From an uncultured Clostridia bacterium (GTDB lineage Bacteria > Bacillota > Clostridia > Christensenellales > Borkfalkiaceae), in the NCBI GenBank assembly GCA_944327625.1, contig CALVHL010000008.1:20050-84049 (forward strand): a stretch of DNA of 64,000 nt. Direction: 5' to 3'. Below are positions 43,676 to 52,400 of the stretch, piece by piece. Numbering within the stretch: position 1 is the first letter of the stretch; each line of letters opens with the position of its first letter. The position numbers and the translations under genes were made by a program. The notes below the pieces were generated by a model. The model was not told the origin of the DNA and made no database searches. It saw only the letters and a list, made by a program, of their open reading frames with translations.

Positions 43676-44466
43676 TCACCGCTTCTGTCAAAGAGCACCA
43701 TGAACGCGCCCTTGCAGATTATCTTGAAATCGAGCCAGAGGCTCTGCTTTCTGATGTATTCTATGTCCAGCTCCACCCACTCGTCAAACGACAGCGCGTT
43801 ACGGTCGTGCTGTATCTGCCAGAGACATAACAGCCCGCCCTTGACGTCCAGCCGGTGCATCTGGTAGGGCGTGTATTCGTCTACCTCGCTCGGCAGCGGC
43901 GAACGCGGTCCGACTACGCTGAGCTTCCCGACGAATATATCCCACAGCTGCGGCAGTTCGTCTATCGAAAGCTTCCTTAAAACCTTGCCCACCTTGGTTA
44001 TCCTCGGATCGTTCTTCATCTTGAACGCGGGACCGTCCGCTTCGTTCAGCCCCTCGTCGATGAGCTTCTGTTTCATCTCCTCGGCGTTGAGGCACATAGA
44101 GCGGATTTTATGGAACTTTATGTTCTTGCCGCGACTGCCGTCCTTATTATTTTTTCCCACTCTTTCGGAAGTATATATCGGGTTGCCCCTGTCTTCCAGC
44201 CATTTTGCGAGGAGCGCGACTATTATGACGGGCGAAAGCACTATCATTGCCAGCCCCGACGACACTATGTCGAAAGCGCGCTTTATAAAGAGATAGCAGC
44301 CGTAGCGGAAGCCCTTTTTGGCGAACGACGTATATTTTTCCCCGCTCTGTACCTTATTGTCGACGACGAGCACGGGCGAACACGCCTCGTCTTCGGCGAA
44401 ATTCGTCGCGGCAGTCGCCGCGGTTTCGTCAACTCTCTCGTCAATTTTATCTATCGTATTCAACAT
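43672..44466 (-). CDS. Undecaprenyl-phosphate sugar phosphotransferase (priming), copy B
   Basis: A 264-residue WcaJ/WbaP-type enzyme, the paralogue of 12917-13717. From the stop codon to about 44,206 the DNA is identical to copy A; beyond that, towards the 5' end, scattered differences appear, and the first 12 codons (MLNTIDKIDERV) are unrelated. All catalytic blocks ([34 protein letters not shown]) are shared, so both loci should start on the same sugar phosphate. The ATG follows GAAAGG. It opens locus B, downstream of the 163-residue membrane-protein gene. Confidence 0.93.
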   Translation of the reverse strand: MLNTIDKIDERVDETAATAATNFAEDEACSPVLVVDNKVQSGEKYTSFAKKGFRYGCYLFIKRAFDIVSSGLAMIVLSPVIIVALLAKWLEDRGNPIYTSERVGKNNKDGSRGKNIKFHKIRSMCLNAEEMKQKLIDEGLNEADGPAFKMKNDPRITKVGKVLRKLSIDELPQLWDIFVGKLSVVGPRSPLPSEVDEYTPYQMHRLDVKGGLLCLWQIQHDRNALSFDEWVELDIEYIRKQSLWLDFKIICKGAFMVLFDRSGE

Positions 44467-44604
44467 TTTACCTTTCTCGCTAATCCGAATTTTTAATTAA
44501 ATAAAAAAGCGCATCGAATATGCCGCTCGCAGAACGCAAGCAGGCACGATAAATCAATACGCCGATAAGGCCCGCGGAGAGGTCCGCGAGCAGAATATTA
44601 AGTT

Positions 44605-45096
44605 TTAAGAATTATATCTTGAATAGATTAGAAAGTTTTTAAGCGAAATCTCACGCTCATGAGCAAGAGCACAGAGCTTGATGTTCTTCTTGCCGTCGCG
44701 TATCTTTGCCTGTTTTTCGACGAATATTTCCGCCGTCCTGACCACGACGAAGCCGAGGCAGGAGCATAAGCTTATGAAAAGCGAATAGAACATCATCGCT
44801 TCCATGAAGGACAAAACAGGCTCCGAACGGAAGATAAGTTTGAAAAATACGCGCATATTCTCGAAGCTGTGCGAGGGCAGCGCGTTGGCAAAAAATCCCT
44901 TAATCTGACCGTAGGAAATTATGAGGATGAAAAACATACAGCAGGTAATGCCTGTATATTTCGTCACGTGCATGAAAAACATTCTGATGCACGGGAACAA
45001 TCCGCCATTGCCGGACTTATTGCGAATGCTGACGAATGCGATTGCCGAAACGACGATGAACGCCAACGCGGCAACGGCGCAACATAAGCTTATCAT
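44605..45096 (-). CDS. Unknown 163-residue membrane protein, paralogue of 6992-7483
   Basis: No family recognised. The ATG at 45094-45096 has GAGGAGG seven bases upstream; the frame is open to 45111. Three hydrophobic segments lie at about 3-22, 42-62 and 92-115, then a basic linker, and the tail ends FLIYSRYNS. Its paralogue at 6992-7483 has the same length, layout and tail (FLVYSKYNS). Both follow perfect promoters and precede polysaccharide genes: this one lies 138 bp before the priming transferase of locus B. A regulatory or assembly role for surface glycan synthesis is an inference. Confidence 0.7.
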   Translation of the reverse strand: MISLCCAVAALAFIVVSAIAFVSIRNKSGNGGLFPCIRMFFMHVTKYTGITCCMFFILIISYGQIKGFFANALPSHSFENMRVFFKLIFRSEPVLSFMEAMMFYSLFISLCSCLGFVVVRTAEIFVEKQAKIRDGKKNIKLCALAHEREISLKNFLIYSRYNS

Positions 45097-45135
45097 GACT
45101 GACCTCCTCAATAATTTTGCTTCAAAAGCTATTAC

Positions 45136-45164
45136 ATTATATAATAATTGAGCTGTCTTGTCAA
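45136..45164 (-). promoter_or_regulatory. Consensus promoter at the head of locus B
   Basis: Minus-strand TTGACA at 45159-45164 and TATAAT at 45136-45141, 17-bp spacer. It is identical in hexamers and spacing to the promoter of the paralogous gene at 7.5 kb. No terminator with a U-run was found between this gene and the priming transferase, so it may drive the whole locus. Confidence 0.87.
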
Positions 45165-45314
45165 TTAACGGAAAGGGGCTTATATGCCGTCACCAAGCCG
45201 TAAAATTGTTCTTATTAGCTTAATTTCTGTGAACTTTTTGTTATTAAATGACAATATTTGCATTGCAATAACTGTTTTTGACGAACTTTGTGAAAACGCG
45301 TGAACGATTGAAAG

Positions 45315-45344
45315 GCGTTAGCTGCGGCATATATGCGGGGCAAT
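45315..45344 (-). repeat. 30-bp intergenic repeat, copy 6
   Basis: Reads GCGTTAGCTGCGGCATATAT then GCGGGGCAAT on the plus strand. It lies in the 532-bp gap between 45096 and 45629; the rest of the gap is AT-rich without an ORF that looks real. Confidence 0.78.
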
Positions 45345-45572
45345 GGCAAAAAGCGTGAAATTTTCGTCTTGCAGATATCCGCATTTTATCCACGTAAAAT
45401 TCACAAAAAAAATTTTTTGCAAAAATTTTACTTCTTAAAGCTAATTTTGACTTAAAAACGCAATTCAGCGGGCAATATGCGCCGTCCTGACATTTTTTTA
45501 CAATTGTTTTCATGATTGCAGAGGTTCTACTCTACCTCGCTGAAACGAGCAGATATAAACAAAAATGCACAG

Positions 45573-45614
45573 AAAAATGCAGGTCGGGCGAAGCTTCTCC
45601 CGACCTGCATTTTT
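45573..45614 (-). terminator. Strong bidirectional-looking terminator
   Basis: 16-bp perfect stem AAAAATGCAGGTCGGG / CCCGACCTGCATTTTT with a 10-base loop, 14 bp after the stop codon of the 222-residue membrane-protein gene, with T-runs on both strands. Confidence 0.9.
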
Positions 45615-45628
45615 GCAGCCGATTATTT

Positions 45629-46297
45629 TCATCTCGATTTAATGTGATTATAGATATCCTCGTCAATGCGGGTATGGCGGACGAGCTGCATGTCGTACCT
45701 GCCGAAAACGTCGTACATGAAGGCGCTGCGGATGAGTTCGCCCCTTAGCGGGAAGGTCTTTGTCCTGCCGCCCCTGACGACAAAACACTGTTTAACCCTT
45801 CCTCTGCGGTGAAATGTGATTTTAAGGCTGTCGATATTCTTTGTCTTCTGCGATTTAAAGAGCTTGGAAAGTCTCATCTTATCCCCGTTTATTATGGGAT
45901 AGTGCAGATTTCTTATAAAATAGCTGCAAATATAGATTTTGGGAAAGATATAGCCTTTGAGGTCGAAATAAAACTTATCGTCGAGCCGCCAGATACCGCG
46001 TTCGTCGCAATATATGTCGAGGGCAATTGTCTTTCCGACGAGATATTTCGACCTTATCCCGACGAACGTCCCGCCGTCGACTTTGTTGAGCGGGTACAGG
46101 TTTGTGAGCGACGAAAGAGTAAAAGACAGGGCGACGAATTGCAGGGCGGCGGCGATGAACGCAATTGCGGCATAGCCGAAGTTTATGAGCGAAAGGGCGG
46201 CGAGCACGACGAGCGCGACGAACGCCGCGAGCGTCATTGTCGTTGAGGCGATAAGACAGAAAAATGCCGTCCGCCTGCGCCTTATTCTTTCAGTCAC
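45629..46297 (-). CDS. Unknown two-helix membrane protein with soluble C-domain
   Basis: A 222-residue protein. The basic start MTERIRRRRT is followed by two helices (about 12-36 and 40-65) and a soluble domain rich in basic and aromatic residues (VDGGTFVGIRSKYL, IYCDERGIWRLDDKFYFDL, FHRRGRVKQCFVVRGG). No family recognised. It lies 11 bp after the 169-residue membrane-protein gene and ends at a strong terminator, so the two form a small transcript downstream of the STAND ATPase gene. The arrangement might make it an effector or accessory of that ATPase, but the 150-bp gap with repeats argues for independence. Confidence 0.7.
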   Translation of the reverse strand: MTERIRRRRTAFFCLIASTTMTLAAFVALVVLAALSLINFGYAAIAFIAAALQFVALSFTLSSLTNLYPLNKVDGGTFVGIRSKYLVGKTIALDIYCDERGIWRLDDKFYFDLKGYIFPKIYICSYFIRNLHYPIINGDKMRLSKLFKSQKTKNIDSLKITFHRRGRVKQCFVVRGGRTKTFPLRGELIRSAFMYDVFGRYDMQLVRHTRIDEDIYNHIKSR

Positions 46298-46308
46298 GCG
46301 GCACCTCC

Positions 46309-46818
46309 TTAAACCTCTTTTTCAGACGGCTCTGCCGTCTGCCCGCTTTCGGCCGTCTGCCCGTCGGACGATATTTCAAACCCGTTATTCAGTCGACCGA
46401 CTTTATATATTCCCGCCCTGCGCTCCTTAAAATAGTAAAAAATGTCTATGCTTTCAATGAATACAAAGTCGACGGCTATCGTAAGGAACATCCACGCGAC
46501 GTAAGACGGCGCAAAGATGAGCACGAACAGTGCGGCGATGACAGACAGCGCGCTGTATGTATATTCGACGACGGTCAAAGCGACGGTGAGAACGTACACC
46601 TCCGTCTTTGAATATACGCCCTGCGGGTTCAGACAGCCGATTTTGGGGAATTGCGGCACCCACAGCACGCATTTTTTGGGAATTTTTACCCTGCGCATAT
46701 CCGACTTCAACGCCTCTAACCGCTGATTGATTGCTCCTATCGAACCAGCCGCACCCAGCATGGCGACGAGCGCGACGCACACGCAATAAGCTATGAAGAT
46801 TAAAATCGCTTTGCCCAT
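46309..46818 (-). CDS. Unknown three-helix membrane protein
   Basis: A 169-residue protein with a helix at 5-25, a charged loop (RLEALKSDMRRVKIPKKC), two closely spaced helices at about 76-115 and a polar C-terminus ending in an imperfect repeat SDGQTAESGQTAEPSEKEV. A GGGAGG site precedes the ATG. No family recognised. Coupled to the 222-residue membrane-protein gene by an 11-bp gap. The region just upstream contains repeat copy 7 and a tandem 17-bp duplication that could carry its promoter. Confidence 0.68.
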   Translation of the reverse strand: MGKAILIFIAYCVCVALVAMLGAAGSIGAINQRLEALKSDMRRVKIPKKCVLWVPQFPKIGCLNPQGVYSKTEVYVLTVALTVVEYTYSALSVIAALFVLIFAPSYVAWMFLTIAVDFVFIESIDIFYYFKERRAGIYKVGRLNNGFEISSDGQTAESGQTAEPSEKEV

Positions 46819-46845
46819 ACTTCCTCCCTTTACCCCGCGAAATAT

Positions 46846-46875
46846 GCATTCGTTGCGGCATATTACGGGGGCAAA
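46846..46875 (-). repeat. 30-bp intergenic repeat, copy 7
   Basis: Reads GCATTCGTTGCGGCATATTA then CGGGGGCAAA on the plus strand, with ATATTA in place of ATATAT in the core. It lies between the STAND gene and the membrane-protein pair. Confidence 0.7.
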
Positions 46876-46906
46876 GACTTAATTTAAACTTTCAATTAGC
46901 AGCATT

Positions 46907-46940
46907 CATATATAATTACCAAACATATATAATTACCAAA
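46907..46940. repeat. Tandem 17-bp duplication
   Basis: Two exact, adjacent copies of CATATATAATTACCAAA. On the minus strand each copy carries TAATTATATATG, so the duplication may double a -10-like element upstream of the 46309-46818 gene. Confidence 0.7.
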
Positions 46941-46968
46941 TTTGCTTTGCAGGTTAATACCGCCCCTG

Positions 46969-49900
46969 CTACTTGGAATTGGTGATGCGGGAGAGGCGGG
47001 CGTCGGTCATCTTTAAGAGCTTTGCGTAGCGGGCGAGCCCCGTCTTCTCATACAGAGAGTTAAAGCGACGGCGCGCCTCCTCCAACAGAGCTTCGCGCGG
47101 AAGTCTGGCGTAGGGCAGGCAGGATTTGTTATAAACTGCCATAGCAATGAGGTCTTCCGCGTCGATGGTATGATATTTTGCCTCCGTCGCCCTGAGAATG
47201 TCCAACGCCCGGTCATAACTTTCGGATATGGCATTTATATATTTTAAAAGCTCTGCCCTGTCGCCGTAATAGAGATATTCATAAGCCAACTTTTCCGCCT
47301 TATTGTTGGCGGCAAAAATTCCGACGACGGCTGCCGCCCAATCGTTTTCCGAAGAAGGTTCGGTTTCAGCGACGTACCGGGAAAGTCTGCAAGCCTCGCG
47401 ATACATAAGATTTTTCATAAACCCGTTGAGTTTATGGTCGGCAGTTTTAAGCAGTCCGACTATAAGTTCGTTGATATCGCCAACGCCTGAAAAGCCGTCC
47501 TCTGCCTCCGACAGACTGTAATTTATACCCGGAGAGGTCGGAAATATGCCAAAGCGATGGACAACGGACGAACTGACCGACAATCTGTACGGAGCAAAGG
47601 CGTACATCTCCCCCGCGGGAATATGCCGCCGCACAAACCCGAGGGCGCGGCGATAGTATTTCTGCGATTTTTTTCTGTCTGTCGCCGAATACAGTTCGCC
47701 GCCCAGAGAATAGTACCTTATGAGCAGCATCATTCCCGACGGCTGCCTGTGCGAATTGTGCAACTTTATCGACTTCATAAGCGGCTTATTAAGTTTTTCG
47801 TACAGCTTTTTCGCCGCAGCGTTCTGCCCGATTGCCAGATAAGCCGAAATGAACGAAAACCGCATCATCGTCTCTGCATCTGCGCAGTTTTCGTGACCGA
47901 AGCAATAGGTAAGCACCTTTGAGAGCAGCTGACCGAGCCGACTTTCCGCCTGCTGCGCGTCCGCCTCCCCGCTCTGATAGTCGCGCCTTATTTTGCCCGC
48001 CGCCTCGCCGTACAGTCTTATGACGGGCGATATGAGATCATACCCCGAAAGCAGATAACGCCAATCTGCCTCCGCCACGTTTGAGGCAAGGTCGGTCAAT
48101 ATAGTCAATCTTTCCCACGCAAGCTTATCGCGGCGGACGAGCCCGCATAATTTTTCAAGCGCGACGCAGGGCGTATTTTTATTGAGGAATACGTCGTCTT
48201 CAAATTTATTGAGATAGAAGCGGCTGAGATATTCCTGCAATGTTTCAGTAAGTTCGTCGTCCGTCAGGGCAGGATCTTCAAATATTTGCAGGTAATAATA
48301 AGCTATCTTTTCAGTACTCTTGTCGGATTTTGCCGCCGCCAGAAGCTCTTTGAGATATGCCGTCCTGCCGCCGCTGTGCGACAAAAATATGTCTTTCGTC
48401 CGCCTTTCGCTGAATTTTACCCTGCCGCCCGAAGTATAGACAATGAGGTCGGGGCAGAGAAAGACCGTGCGGAAAAAGGCGGTCTCGTCCCATTGCAGAC
48501 CGTTGACTTCAAATACGTATTTAATTTCGTCCTTGGTAATGCTTTCGGCAAGGGATATGTACGAGAGAACCCTTAAAACGAACTGTCTGTCTATGCGGTC
48601 GCAGAGCAGTTCAAGACACTTCCACAATAGCTCTTCCTCGGTTTCGGGCAGCTCGCGTATCAGCCGAACGAGCGCAGCCTTTGCGGGATTGTCGGGAATG
48701 CTGTAATCTATCTCGCTGCTGTCTAAAAGGACGAGCCGATTGACGAGCAGGCTGAGATAGCGCGGCGTAGCCGCCCCGCTCTTTTGAAGAATAAGCCCGA
48801 GAAGCTCGTCGTCGCATTCCTTGAAATTTTCGGCAAACGCCGACTGCACGACGCACTTTGCGGAAAACTCCATATTGTCAGTACAGTATACGCAGTCGTC
48901 AATAAAACATCCGTATCCGCCCGCACTGTCGAGATAGCAGATATTGCGGGCATTGAAATATTCAAACCGTCTTTCGCGCTCAATATTGCGCCTCACGAAC
49001 GGAAATTCATAGTCGCCGGACTTGTCCGAGGCGATAAGTAAAACGGGCATATCCCTGCGCGAATACTCGTCCAACAGCTCGCTGAAACGGGCGTAGAGAT
49101 TGTAGCCTATGTGCTCGTCCAGCTCGTCGTCTCCGTACTCTTCCTCGGTATATCTGCCGTCGGTCGACGGCAAAGAAAGAAGCTCCTCCAACTTAATCAC
49201 GAGTTGTCTGAGCGCAGAAAAATTCTTAGTGCCGTCGGGCAGGACGGCGCAGACATTCCAGCCCATTCGGGCGCACTCTGTGACCACAGCCGAAAAGAGC
49301 ATGCTCTTGCCGCTGCCGCTGCCGCCGCGGATATATACCCGCCTGCGCCTTTGGAGGCTGTCTATTATATCCACAACTGCCTGCGGGCGGGCGTTGGGAA
49401 GGGACGCGTCGTGCGTTATTTTAAGCTGCGTCGCATACGCATCGCGGAGCGGAAGCGAGAGCTTTGAAAGCTTATCCCACTGCGGCATAAATTTTGCATA
49501 CAGCGCATTATATACGCCGCTGACGAAATCTTCTATGCCCGTGACCGTCTTCTTTTCTTCATCCCAATGCAGGGTATATTCGATTATGTGTCCGTCCTCG
49601 CTCCCGAACTCTGAGATGACGCGCCGTCTTATCTGTTCTTTGAGACGCAAGAGCTTATTTTTATTATCTTCGTTTTCGGCGAGGTATTTTTCGGGCGCAC
49701 CCTCCACGTGGTTGCGGAAGCAGAAAAGCACATTGTCGAATTGCTCTCTGTCGAGGGTAAGCGGGCCGAAGCGTATTTCGAGCTCGGTAACGCTGACCTG
49801 TTCATCGGGCACCTGCATCCACCCTTCGAGCACGCGCGACAGCAGCGTACTGTCAGGCACCCAGCCGTAGCGTTCGCCAAGTATGACGATAAAATATGGA

Positions 49901-50133
49901 CGGCAACGCGCGATGACAGAAAGACAGGATATCAGAACTTTGCTATCCGCTTCTTCTTCGGTTCTTCCGTCAGAATTTATGCCCCAGCGCAGATCGCATA
50001 TATCAATGTTGTCCAGTCCGCAGGTGTTGGAGCGCAGGGCGGGCAACACCTTATCGCGCAGTGCATCGCGCTCTGCCTGCATATCGAGAAATGTGCTTGA
50101 CACAAACAATACTTTGCCTTGAAGAATATCCAT
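46969..50133 (-). CDS. DUF4062-STAND ATPase, candidate defence sensor
   Basis: A 1054-residue protein. Residues 1 to about 130 form a DUF4062 domain: VLFVSSTFLDMQAERDALRD, ICDLRWGIN and YFIVILGERYGWVPD. This set is shared with the N-termini of animal TEP1 and NPHP3 proteins. A STAND/NACHT-type NTPase follows, with Walker A GGSGSGKS (K276) and a Walker B-like PVLLIASD at 363-370. The remaining 600 residues are helical with repeat-like spacing (TPR-type arrays probable, e.g. FISAYLAIGQNAAAKKLYEKLNKP). STAND proteins with this plan act as signal-triggered sensors; several bacterial ones give antiphage immunity. It is a single gene with its own promoter. Defence is inferred; the effector activity of DUF4062 is unknown. 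Confidence 0.85.
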   Translation of the reverse strand: MDILQGKVLFVSSTFLDMQAERDALRDKVLPALRSNTCGLDNIDICDLRWGINSDGRTEEEADSKVLISCLSVIARCRPYFIVILGERYGWVPDSTLLSRVLEGWMQVPDEQVSVTELEIRFGPLTLDREQFDNVLFCFRNHVEGAPEKYLAENEDNKNKLLRLKEQIRRRVISEFGSEDGHIIEYTLHWDEEKKTVTGIEDFVSGVYNALYAKFMPQWDKLSKLSLPLRDAYATQLKITHDASLPNARPQAVVDIIDSLQRRRRVYIRGGSGSGKSMLFSAVVTECARMGWNVCAVLPDGTKNFSALRQLVIKLEELLSLPSTDGRYTEEEYGDDELDEHIGYNLYARFSELLDEYSRRDMPVLLIASDKSGDYEFPFVRRNIERERRFEYFNARNICYLDSAGGYGCFIDDCVYCTDNMEFSAKCVVQSAFAENFKECDDELLGLILQKSGAATPRYLSLLVNRLVLLDSSEIDYSIPDNPAKAALVRLIRELPETEEELLWKCLELLCDRIDRQFVLRVLSYISLAESITKDEIKYVFEVNGLQWDETAFFRTVFLCPDLIVYTSGGRVKFSERRTKDIFLSHSGGRTAYLKELLAAAKSDKSTEKIAYYYLQIFEDPALTDDELTETLQEYLSRFYLNKFEDDVFLNKNTPCVALEKLCGLVRRDKLAWERLTILTDLASNVAEADWRYLLSGYDLISPVIRLYGEAAGKIRRDYQSGEADAQQAESRLGQLLSKVLTYCFGHENCADAETMMRFSFISAYLAIGQNAAAKKLYEKLNKPLMKSIKLHNSHRQPSGMMLLIRYYSLGGELYSATDRKKSQKYYRRALGFVRRHIPAGEMYAFAPYRLSVSSSVVHRFGIFPTSPGINYSLSEAEDGFSGVGDINELIVGLLKTADHKLNGFMKNLMYREACRLSRYVAETEPSSENDWAAAVVGIFAANNKAEKLAYEYLYYGDRAELLKYINAISESYDRALDILRATEAKYHTIDAEDLIAMAVYNKSCLPYARLPREALLEEARRRFNSLYEKTGLARYAKLLKMTDARLSRITNSK

Positions 50134-50195
50134 ATCCCTTGCCTTTTGTCTGAGCAGGAAAGCCGCATTCAGACCTTAAATTACTGCTATTTTCT

Positions 50196-50224
50196 ATTTT
50201 ATATCCGCGCAGCGCCTTTGTCAA
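50196..50224 (-). promoter_or_regulatory. Promoter of the STAND ATPase gene
   Basis: Minus-strand TTGACA at 50219-50224 and TAAAAT at 50196-50201, 17-bp spacer, 63 bp before the start codon. Confidence 0.8.
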
Positions 50225-50355
50225 TATTAGTTACGCAAATAAAGCCCTCCGCTTCCCCGTGAAAACGCCATAAGGCTGTTTTCCGGGTTATCCTGCGGCT
50301 ATTTCGAGAAGGCAAAATAATATTGATTTAATAAACTGCGTTTCTCTATTTTGTA

Positions 50356-50384
50356 TTGACAGTTTGACGCCTTTGTGATACTAT
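50356..50384 (+). promoter_or_regulatory. Promoter of the ABC importer operon
   Basis: TTGACA at 50356-50361 and, 17 bp on, TACTAT at 50379-50384 preceded by TGA (extended -10). TATAAT at 50382-50387 overlaps but is 20 bp away. The leader to the ATG at 50415 is only about 25 nt, leaving no room for a T-box or riboswitch. Confidence 0.72.
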
Positions 50385-50414
50385 AATTGAAGTTATGTCA
50401 GTTTGGAGAAAATA

Positions 50415-51419
50415 ATGATAAAAGCTATCAAAAATCTTCTTGTTACCGTGGCGGCGGGCGGCCTTATTATAGGCGGCATAGGCTTTGTGCCCAGCCAGTC
50501 CGCAGGTTACGACTATACGGTGGGGATTGTCCAGCTTGTCAGACATTCCGCACTCGACCAGGCGACGCAGGGCTTCAAGGATAAGCTTACAGAGCTCGTC
50601 GAAGACGCGGGCAAGACGGTCAAGATTGACTATCAGGACGCGCAGAACGACACGGTAAACTGCTCGGTAATAGCCAACAACTTCGCCGCCAAGCAGTACG
50701 ACCTCATCATGGCAAACGCCACCTCCGCGCTGCAAGCCTGCTATAACGCCACCGCCGACATTCCCATTCTCGGAACGTCCGTGACGGTCTACGACGTGGC
50801 GCTCAAACTTGAAGATTACGTCGCCGAAAACGGCACGGGCACAAACGTATCGGGAACAAGCGACCTCGCCCCGCTCAAAGAGCAGGCGCGTATGTTATAC
50901 GAACTCGTACCGGACGCGCGGGATATAGGACTTATGTACTGCTCGTCGGAGACAAACTCCAAATACCAGATAGAGGAAGTCATCAAAGCGCTTGACGAAC
51001 TCGGCGAGGAATACGGCATACAGTACAACTGCACCACCTACACCTTCTCCGACAGCAACGACATTCAGGCGGTAGTCGAAAAGATGGCGTCCGAGAGCGA
51101 CGCGGTATATCTGCCGACGGATAACACCGTCGCCTCCAACGCGCAGCTCATAGACAATATCTGTTCGCCCAAGGGAATACCCATCGTCACGGGCGACGAA
51201 GGCACCTGCTCTGGCTGCGGCATAGCCGTGCTGGGCATTGACTATTACAGGCTGGGCGAGATTACCGCAGAAATTGCCGCCGAGATACTTCTCGAAGGAA
51301 AGGACGCAGCCACTATTCCCATCGCCTACGACGAACAGCCCGTACACAAATACAACGCGGAAATATGCGCTGAACTCGGCATAAACGTGCCCGAGGGGTA
51401 TGTGCCGATAGCACAGTAA
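50415..51419 (+). CDS. ABC transporter substrate-binding protein (TrpX-like)
   Basis: A 334-residue exported protein of the ABC_sub_bind family (PF04392). A signal peptide (KAIKNLLVTVAAGGLIIGGIGF, cut near SQSA) is followed by YTVGIVQLVRHSALDQATQGFKD, the family opening, then DIPILGTSVTVYDVA, AVYLPTDNTVASNAQLI and GIAVLGIDYYRLGEITAEIAAEIL. Characterised members bind tryptophan or tyrosine. The ATG at 50415 is chosen (GGAG seven bases before it) over a TTG at 50403. There is no lipobox cysteine, unusual for a Gram-positive binding protein. It is the first gene of a three-gene plus-strand importer operon. Confidence 0.9.
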   Translation: MIKAIKNLLVTVAAGGLIIGGIGFVPSQSAGYDYTVGIVQLVRHSALDQATQGFKDKLTELVEDAGKTVKIDYQDAQNDTVNCSVIANNFAAKQYDLIMANATSALQACYNATADIPILGTSVTVYDVALKLEDYVAENGTGTNVSGTSDLAPLKEQARMLYELVPDARDIGLMYCSSETNSKYQIEEVIKALDELGEEYGIQYNCTTYTFSDSNDIQAVVEKMASESDAVYLPTDNTVASNAQLIDNICSPKGIPIVTGDEGTCSGCGIAVLGIDYYRLGEITAEIAAEILLEGKDAATIPIAYDEQPVHKYNAEICAELGINVPEGYVPIAQ

Positions 51420-51434
51420 AGGAGGAAAACCGAA

Positions 51435-52400
51435 ATGTTCTTCGACGCTCTGCCGGGAGCCATATCGCTCGGACTTATCTGGGGCATTATGGCGATAGGC
51501 GTATTCATTACTTACAAAGTTCTCGACTTCCCCGACCTGACGGTCGACGGCTCTATCTGCACGGGCGGCGCGGTCTGCGCGGTGCTCATGGGGCTGGGCG
51601 TAAACGCGTGGTGGGCGCTTATTGTCGCTGTCATCGCGGGCGCGCTCGCGGGGCTTGTAACGGGCATATTTCATACCCTTCTGGGTATTCCCGCCATACT
51701 TGCTGGCATACTCACACAGCTCATACTGTGGTCGGTCAACCTCAAAATCATGGGGCAGGCGAATACCCCCGTCGACACGCGCAGCACTTATGTAATAATC
51801 ACCCAGCTCGAGGCGGGTTGGGCAATACTCATACTCTTTGCCTTCATCGCCTTCATTGTCGGCGGACTTTATTGGTTCTTCGGCACCGAATTCGGCTGCG
51901 GCATAAGGGCGACGGGCAATAACCCCAACATGAGCCGCGCGCAGGGCATAAACGTCAGCCTTGACAAGATTGTCGCGCTGATGATTTCCAACGCTCTCGT
52001 CGCGCTTGCGGGCGCACTTCTCGCGCAATATCAGGGCTTTGCCGACATCAATATGGGGCGCGGCGCGATAGTCATCGGGCTTGCCGCGGTAATAATAGGC
52101 GAGGCGATAGTTTCCAGAATTTCCATAAACTTCGCCGTCCAGCTTTCGAGCGCGGTCATCGGCGCGATACTCTACTACATAGTCTATCAGTTCGTCATCT
52201 GGTTGGAACTTGACACCGAGTATCTCAAAATGTTCTCGGCGATTGTCGTGGCGATTTTCCTTGCAATACCCTATTGGAAAAAGACTTATTTCAGGAACTT
52301 CATCAAAAAGGGCAAAAAGCCGCTCATTGGCGGCAATGCCGACGGCGGCGCGTCGGGCGGCGCGGGCGAAACACCCGAGGGGGCGCAGAACAATGGCTGA
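51435..52400 (+). CDS. ABC transporter permease (TrpY-like)
   Basis: A 321-residue permease of the branched-chain-type family (BPD_transp_2) with eight or nine helices. It has FPDLTVDGSICTGGAV near residue 35, AGLVTGIFHTLLGIPAILAGILTQ, the coupling helix region FGCGIRATGNNPNMSRAQGINV near 155, and MGRGAIVIGLAAVIIGEAIV. The motifs DLTVDGS and RATGNNP are typical of permeases paired with ABC_sub_bind proteins. A Gly/Ala-rich, Lys-rich tail follows. An AAAGGAGGAAAA site lies before the ATG; the end overlaps the ATPase gene by 8 bp. Confidence 0.93.
   Translation: MFFDALPGAISLGLIWGIMAIGVFITYKVLDFPDLTVDGSICTGGAVCAVLMGLGVNAWWALIVAVIAGALAGLVTGIFHTLLGIPAILAGILTQLILWSVNLKIMGQANTPVDTRSTYVIITQLEAGWAILILFAFIAFIVGGLYWFFGTEFGCGIRATGNNPNMSRAQGINVSLDKIVALMISNALVALAGALLAQYQGFADINMGRGAIVIGLAAVIIGEAIVSRISINFAVQLSSAVIGAILYYIVYQFVIWLELDTEYLKMFSAIVVAIFLAIPYWKKTYFRNFIKKGKKPLIGGNADGGASGGAGETPEGAQNNG

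Noticed and set aside
50385..50414. T-box or tryptophan riboswitch before the TrpX-like importer
   Set aside because: The predicted transcript leader is only about 25 nt, too short for either.
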